Assembly (NCBI RefSeq): GCF_023159225.1 | Contig: NC_063177.1 | Location: 19,554,673 to 19,618,672 of the forward strand | Source: Perognathus longimembris pacificus | Lineage: Eukaryota > Chordata > Mammalia > Rodentia > Heteromyidae | Direction of reading: 5' to 3' | DNA: 64,000 nucleotides | Part shown: positions 59,516 through 64,000 of the stretch, one piece after another | Position numbering within the stretch: position 1 is the first letter of the stretch | Layout: each line of letters starts with the position of its first letter | The notes under the pieces: model-generated | Databases searched by the model: none | What the model saw: the letters and a program-made list of their open reading frames with translations, nothing else | Told to the model about the DNA's origin: nothing | Translations under genes and position numbers: made by a program

Positions 59516-60060
59516 GTTCACTGGATCTTACTAAGGGCAAAAGGGCAAATGAGGTCAGAGAAGAGGCAACTTAGCCCCTTGGCCTGGGAAAGGTTCATAT
59601 GTTCCTCTCTACCTCCTGCTACATCCAGAGCCAGGGCTGTCTGCCCTTCCTTCCTTTTCTTGTTTCCCCAAATACTCTGGGCACTGGACTGCCTGTTCCC
59701 TGGCTCATGGCCTAGGGGGACAGAAAAGGCTCCATTCTCTAACTTTCTCCAATCCTCTTAGGGGGTAGGCTCTGGTAAATTAATATGGGGCTGATGACAA
59801 AGAAGCTTAGTTCATTACTCCATGCTTTCAACTTGGGCACTGTTGGGGCATCTGCCACACCGACCTTACCTACTGTCTAGGTAATTCCTCCACCAGACCA
59901 GGCTGTATGGCCCTGCACGTGGCAAAGGCGATTGTGGTAGAAACAAATGTCAGGCTATTTCTTACCTCTGGTGGCAAAGTTCCAGGAGATTGGAAATGGG
60001 GGTGGGGGGTGGTGGTGAAGAGGACAGTCCCTAATAGGCGGGGGTCCTGGCAGGGGAGTC
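59515..60060. other. SPAG5-ALDOC intergenic spacer
   Basis: Repeat-free, G-rich toward its end (GGGGGTGGGG near 60000). No coding exon seen. Probable distal ALDOC promoter. Confidence 0.5.
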
Positions 60061-60281
60061 ACTCCACCTCACTGCCCCGCCTCTGAGGGTGTGGCCTTAC
60101 CCTAGACCAGTCCTGGGAAGGGGCGGGACCAGGGTGAGGGCCTGGCCACGCCCCCCAGGGAGTCACGTAGCTCTGCGGCAGCCGCAGCTTCATTTACCCG
60201 GAGCCAAGGCTGAGCTGGTGCTGCTGTACAGCCTAGAACTCGAACTGCGCTTGCCACTGCTGCTGGTAACTGGCTGCCCAG
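60060..60281 (+). promoter_or_regulatory. ALDOC: ALDOC proximal promoter and non-coding exon 1
   Basis: GC boxes at about 60075 (CCCCGCC) and 60120-60127 (GGGGCGGG), and CCACGCCCCCC at 60146-60156, which also resembles an EGR-type site. GC-rich sequence then leads to a splice donor CCCAG/GTAAGG at 60281/60282, the expected end of the untranslated first exon. The exact start site is not visible; no TATA box is evident. Confidence 0.65.
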
Positions 60282-61412
60282 GTAAGGCCCCAGAGAGAGA
60301 CATCAGCTTCTCCTGGACTCTGGCCCTGCCATCCTTGCCCTGCTTCCTGCAGCATCCCTTTTCTGCTTTCTCCTAACATCCTCCCTTTTCTGTCACTTGA
60401 CAGAAAAAGCTCATGTCTTGCTTACTCTCTCCCACTCCTCCCCTTCCTCCTAATTCTCCAGACTGGAACATAGCTTTTTCAATCTCCAAATTTAATCTAC
60501 CTCCTGGGTATTTCCTTGGGGTCCATCTTTCCTACCCAAGCCATTTTAATCTCAGTCTGTTTTCTTCTCTTTCTAGACAACTTTCCAACTCTCTTGCCTT
60601 CTCTTTCCCCCAGGTATAGGTCCCTTCCTCTGACTGGCTAGTTTGTATCATTATCACCATCCCTTGCCCTCTCCCCATTCATTTCAACCCTTGATCTTCT
60701 GTCCCCCTCTCTCCATGGGTATCTGAGTTGTGGGGAGTCTAAACTCTTATTTCTCATGTCTCCTTGCACACAGGGGAAGTGTTTCTGGGTAGCAGAGATG
60801 AGCTAACCTAGCTGGCTTGCTGGCACTCTTTCCACTACACGCTTTATAGCCTCACTGGGGCAAACCCCCAACACAAGGGTGTGGAGTAGGCAGTAGGCAT
60901 TGGCAGCCATGTTTACACTATTGAGAAGAAAAGGTTATCAAAGCAACCAAGTAGTGCCTGTATTTGTGTTTCTTTAACTTGCCCCCTTCCAAGCTTTTAG
61001 AGGAAGAGTCAGAGTCATAAATAATTTTGTCTCATTCTGAAGCCATGGAAATAAGTGCATTTTCCCTAGGGGACCTGTTGAAGAAGACAGCTGGAAATGC
61101 CAAGGTTTATGCCTGGCATTGAAATTCAATGCAGTGAAAGAAGAGTTAGTTTCAAGACTGCCATCTCCCTACCCCCTGTTCTACATCTTTCCTGAGCCTG
61201 GGAAGGGTGCCCACTAGGGACAAAGGGAGATGTGAGAACTGAGGCACTAAGCCTGCTAGTTGTCACTGAGATTGGTGCCATTTTGTTGCCCAAGACCTGT
61301 GCTTTAATCCTAGCACCCTGGCAGGGGGATGACAGATTTAGCCAGTGTGGCCAGGGGAAGAAGCAGAGGATCTGACTTTTATATCTTGTCTTCACTCCAG
61401 AAAGCTGTCACC

Positions 61413-61543
61413 ATGCCCCACTCATACCCAGCCCTTTCTGCTGAGCAGAAGAAAGAGTTGTGTGACATTGCCCTACGGATTGTGGCCCCGGGCAAAGGCA
61501 TTCTGGCTGCAGATGAGTCTGTAGGTAGGTGGGTCCCGTTATG

Positions 61544-61604
<61 letters not shown>

Positions 61605-63926
61605 AAGCAATGGCCCTTTCTAGGCCTGGCTAGGTAGGGAACAAGTCTCTCCCCACTTTGTTTGCCTCTAGGCAGCATGGCCAAGAGGCTGAGCCAAATT
61701 GGGGTGGAAAACACGGAGGAGAACCGCCGGCTATACCGCCAGGTCTTGTTCAGCGCTGATGATCGTGTGAAGAAGTGCATTGGAGGAGTCATCTTCTTCC
61801 ATGAAACTCTCTACCAGAAAGATGACAACGGTGTTCCTTTTGTCCGAACCATCCAGGATAAGGGCATTGTCGTGGGCATCAAGGTACAGCCTTGGCTCTT
61901 ACTAGCAGCTTGGTGTGGAAATAGGTGTGTGTAGGAGAGGTGGCAAAGAGATTCTCTGCCTGTGTTTCTCCTGCAGGTTGACAAGGGTGTCGTGCCTCTT
62001 GCTGGGACTAATGGAGAAACTACCACTCAAGGTATGTGGTGGGTAGGCCTCAGCACCACATGGTGTTAGAGTGGTTGGTTATTGGCAAGAGAAGGGCAGG
62101 GTGGTGAGTCTGGTACTATGTTTTCAGGGCTAGATGGGCTCTCAGAACGCTGTGCCCAGTACAAGAAGGATGGTGCTGACTTTGCCAAATGGCGCTGTGT
62201 GCTGAAAATCAGTGAGCGCACACCCTCAGCACTGGCCATTCTGGAGAATGCCAATGTGCTGGCCCGCTATGCCAGCATCTGTCAACAGGTGTGTTTTGGA
62301 GGTCTGGGTGGTTGGACAGGTGTCCTGTACCCCAGCCTATCTGCTACCCTTCCCAAACAACTCTGCTCTTGCCCACAGAATGGCATTGTGCCTATTGTGG
62401 AGCCTGAGATCCTGCCTGATGGAGACCATGACCTCAAACGTTGCCAGTATGTTACAGAGAAGGTGAGCCCCATATAGCTGGGCACAGACACATACTTCAG
62501 GGACAGCCTGGTAGAGAGAGGCCTGCACCCCATTCTCCTGATTAGATCCAGAAATATTCTCCCCTAGAGTCTTTCACAGATCCTAGCACAGGCCTGAAAG
62601 AACGAGCATGTTATGGACTCTCAAAATCCAGGCCCACTCCCCCCTTAGGAGCACAAAATAGTAAACAGTGAGGTCCTATGCCCTTCATAAATATCTTCTG
62701 ATCTCCAGGTCCTGGCTGCTGTGTACAAGGCCCTGAGTGATCATCACGTGTACTTGGAGGGAACCCTACTCAAGCCCAACATGGTAACTCCTGGCCATGC
62801 CTGTCCCATCAAGTATAGCCCAGAGGAGATTGCCATGGCCACCATCACTGCCCTGCGCCGCACCGTGCCCCCAGCTGTCCCAGGTACTATGCTGCTCATC
62901 TTTTTTTTTGACAGTCCTGGGGCTTGGACTCAGGGCCTGAGCATCATCCCTGGCTTATTTTTGCTCAAGGCTAGCACTCTACCTCTTGAGCCACACTTCT
63001 GGCCTTTTCTGTTTATGTGGTGCTGAGGAATCGAACCCAGGGCTGTGTGCATGCTAAGCAAGTACTTTACCGCTAAGCCACATTCCCAGCCCCTCCCTGC
63101 TCCTCTTTCTAAGACTTGTCTTCTTTAGGTTTCTTCTTATGCCAGGCACCAATAACTCATATCTATTATCCTAGCTACTCAGGAGGCTGAGATCTGAGGA
63201 TTGAGAATCAAAGTCAGCTGAGGCAGGAAAGTTTGTGAGATTCTTTTTTCTATTTTTTTCTTTTTTAGTGTTCATACTGGGGCTTGAGCTCAGGGACTGG
63301 GGTGCTGTACACTAATTTTTTCACTCAAGACTAGTGCTCTACCATGTGAGCCACAGCTCCACACCTGACTTTGTGCTTGCTAATTGGAGACAAGAGTTTC
63401 ACAGTCTTTCCTGCCCAGGCTGGCTTTGAACCATGATCCTCAGAGCTCAGCCTCCTGAGTAGCTAGGATTACAGGCATGAGCCACTGGCGCCCAGAAGTC
63501 CATAAAATTATCTCCAGTTAACCACCAAACAGCCAGGAGTGGAGTTGTGGCTCAAGTGGTAGAATGCCAGCCCAGAGGAAAAAGAAAAGTAAAGGACAAC
63601 ACCTAGGCCCCTGAGTTCAAGCCCCAGTACTGGCACCAAGGGGAAAAAAATCTCTATGGCCTTCAAGGAGCCTTTACCTTGGAAAACACAGAGGGTAATC
63701 AGTTTGTTTTCTTCCCTCCACTCTAGGAGTGACCTTCCTCTCTGGGGGTCAGAGTGAAGAGGAGGCATCGCTCAACCTCAATGCCATCAACCGTTGCCCT
63801 CTTCCCCGGCCATGGGCCCTCACCTTTTCCTATGGACGTGCCCTGCAGGCCTCTGCACTCAATGCCTGGCGAGGGCAAAGGGACAATGCTGAGGCTGCCA
63901 CTGAAGAGTTCATTAAGCGGGCTGAG
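61413..63926 (+). CDS. ALDOC: ALDOC, fructose-bisphosphate aldolase C (last exon outside)
   Basis: Coding exons: 61413-61524 (exon begins 61401), 61672-61883, 61977-62031, 62128-62288, 62379-62462, 62709-62883, 63727-63926; 333 codons in frame, and the expected final ~31 codons lie beyond the window. The N-terminus [16 protein letters not shown] is the brain isoform type. Class I active-site residues are all present: D34, K147 (AKWRCVLK), E188 (PIVEPEI) and Schiff-base lysine K230 in GTLLKPNM. Function: cleaves fructose-1,6-bisphosphate to DHAP and glyceraldehyde-3-phosphate in cytosolic glycolysis, mainly brain. The start context CACCATGC is good. Intron 2 is only 147 nt and mostly (TG)n; intron 7 holds an IDL-Geo copy and a nested pair of 7SL-Geo SINEs. 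Confidence 0.96.
61546..61600 (+). repeat. (TG)n microsatellite in ALDOC intron 2
   Basis: About 27 uninterrupted GT units starting 21 nt after the exon 2 donor. Confidence 0.95.
62898..63093 (-). mobile_element. IDL-Geo SINE in ALDOC intron 7
   Basis: Dimer beginning about 15 bp after the splice donor at 62884. Confidence 0.88.
63132..63645 (+). mobile_element. 7SL-Geo SINE split by another SINE
   Basis: 7SL half at 63132-63243; Geo half resumes at 63497. Confidence 0.75.
63244..63496 (-). mobile_element. 7SL-Geo SINE, nested, opposite strand
   Basis: Full two-part copy inside the previous element. Confidence 0.78.
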
Positions 63927-63940
63927 GTTAGGAGCTAGAA

Positions 63941-63960
63941 GTGGTGGTGGTGGTGGTGGT
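63941..63960 (+). repeat. (GGT)n microsatellite
   Basis: Short GGT run in the last ALDOC intron. Confidence 0.9.
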
Positions 63961-64000
63961 AGCTGGGTGGGAGGGCACTCAGAAGTTACAGCCTTGGCAA

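Noticed and set aside
61379..61792. 137-codon minus-strand frame across ALDOC exons 2-3
   Set aside because: Shadow of ALDOC coding sequence and the TG repeat (poly Thr-His).

Overview
This is mammalian (rodent) genomic DNA: GT-AG introns, SINE-saturated non-coding sequence and four spliced genes, all on the + strand. The genes and their order match the human 17q11.2 cluster KIAA0100/BLTP2 - RSKR (SGK494) - SPAG5 - ALDOC. The dominant repeat is a dimeric SINE with an ID-like (tRNA-Ala-related) head and a right-hand 'Geo' monomer. From published knowledge this IDL-Geo family is restricted to the rodent superfamily Geomyoidea (kangaroo rats, pocket mice, pocket gophers), so the source is probably a heteromyid or geomyid. 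The species call is inference.

Layout: 1-24785 holds the last 24 coding exons of BLTP2 (C-terminal 1,251 codons; the 5' part lies left of the window). 25644-29491 holds all 12 coding exons of the small kinase RSKR (406 codons). 29492-37200 is an 8 kb intergenic stretch made mostly of SINEs. 37200-37680 is a GC-rich promoter and first exon of SPAG5, whose 24 coding exons run to 59268 (1,197 codons) with an AATAAA at 59487. About 60070-60281 is the ALDOC promoter and non-coding first exon; ALDOC coding exons run from 61413 to 63926 (333 of an expected 364 codons; the last exon is outside). Reading frames stay open across every junction proposed here.

The most notable non-canonical object is a retrocopy of GCSH (glycine cleavage H protein), antisense in a BLTP2 intron at about 15564-16691. 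It keeps an uninterrupted 173-codon frame, mitochondrial presequence, lipoyl-lysine, GC-rich leader, poly(A) signal, poly(A) tract and 14-bp target-site duplications.

The rest of the non-coding DNA holds more than 100 SINE copies or remnants: IDL-Geo dimers, a second composite family in which a 7SL/B1-like head carries the same Geo half, solo ID and B1 pieces, and L1 3' ends. Many copies have clear target-site duplications and several are nested. Other points of note are a 40-bp tandem duplication across a SPAG5 exon/intron boundary, a long (TG)n tract just downstream of an ALDOC splice donor, a 359-bp pyrimidine tract inside an L1-type insertion, and a perfect 16-bp-arm hairpin in a SPAG5 intron. 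The four main genes are not a functional pathway; they are neighbours by conserved synteny (lipid transfer, kinase, mitotic spindle, glycolysis).
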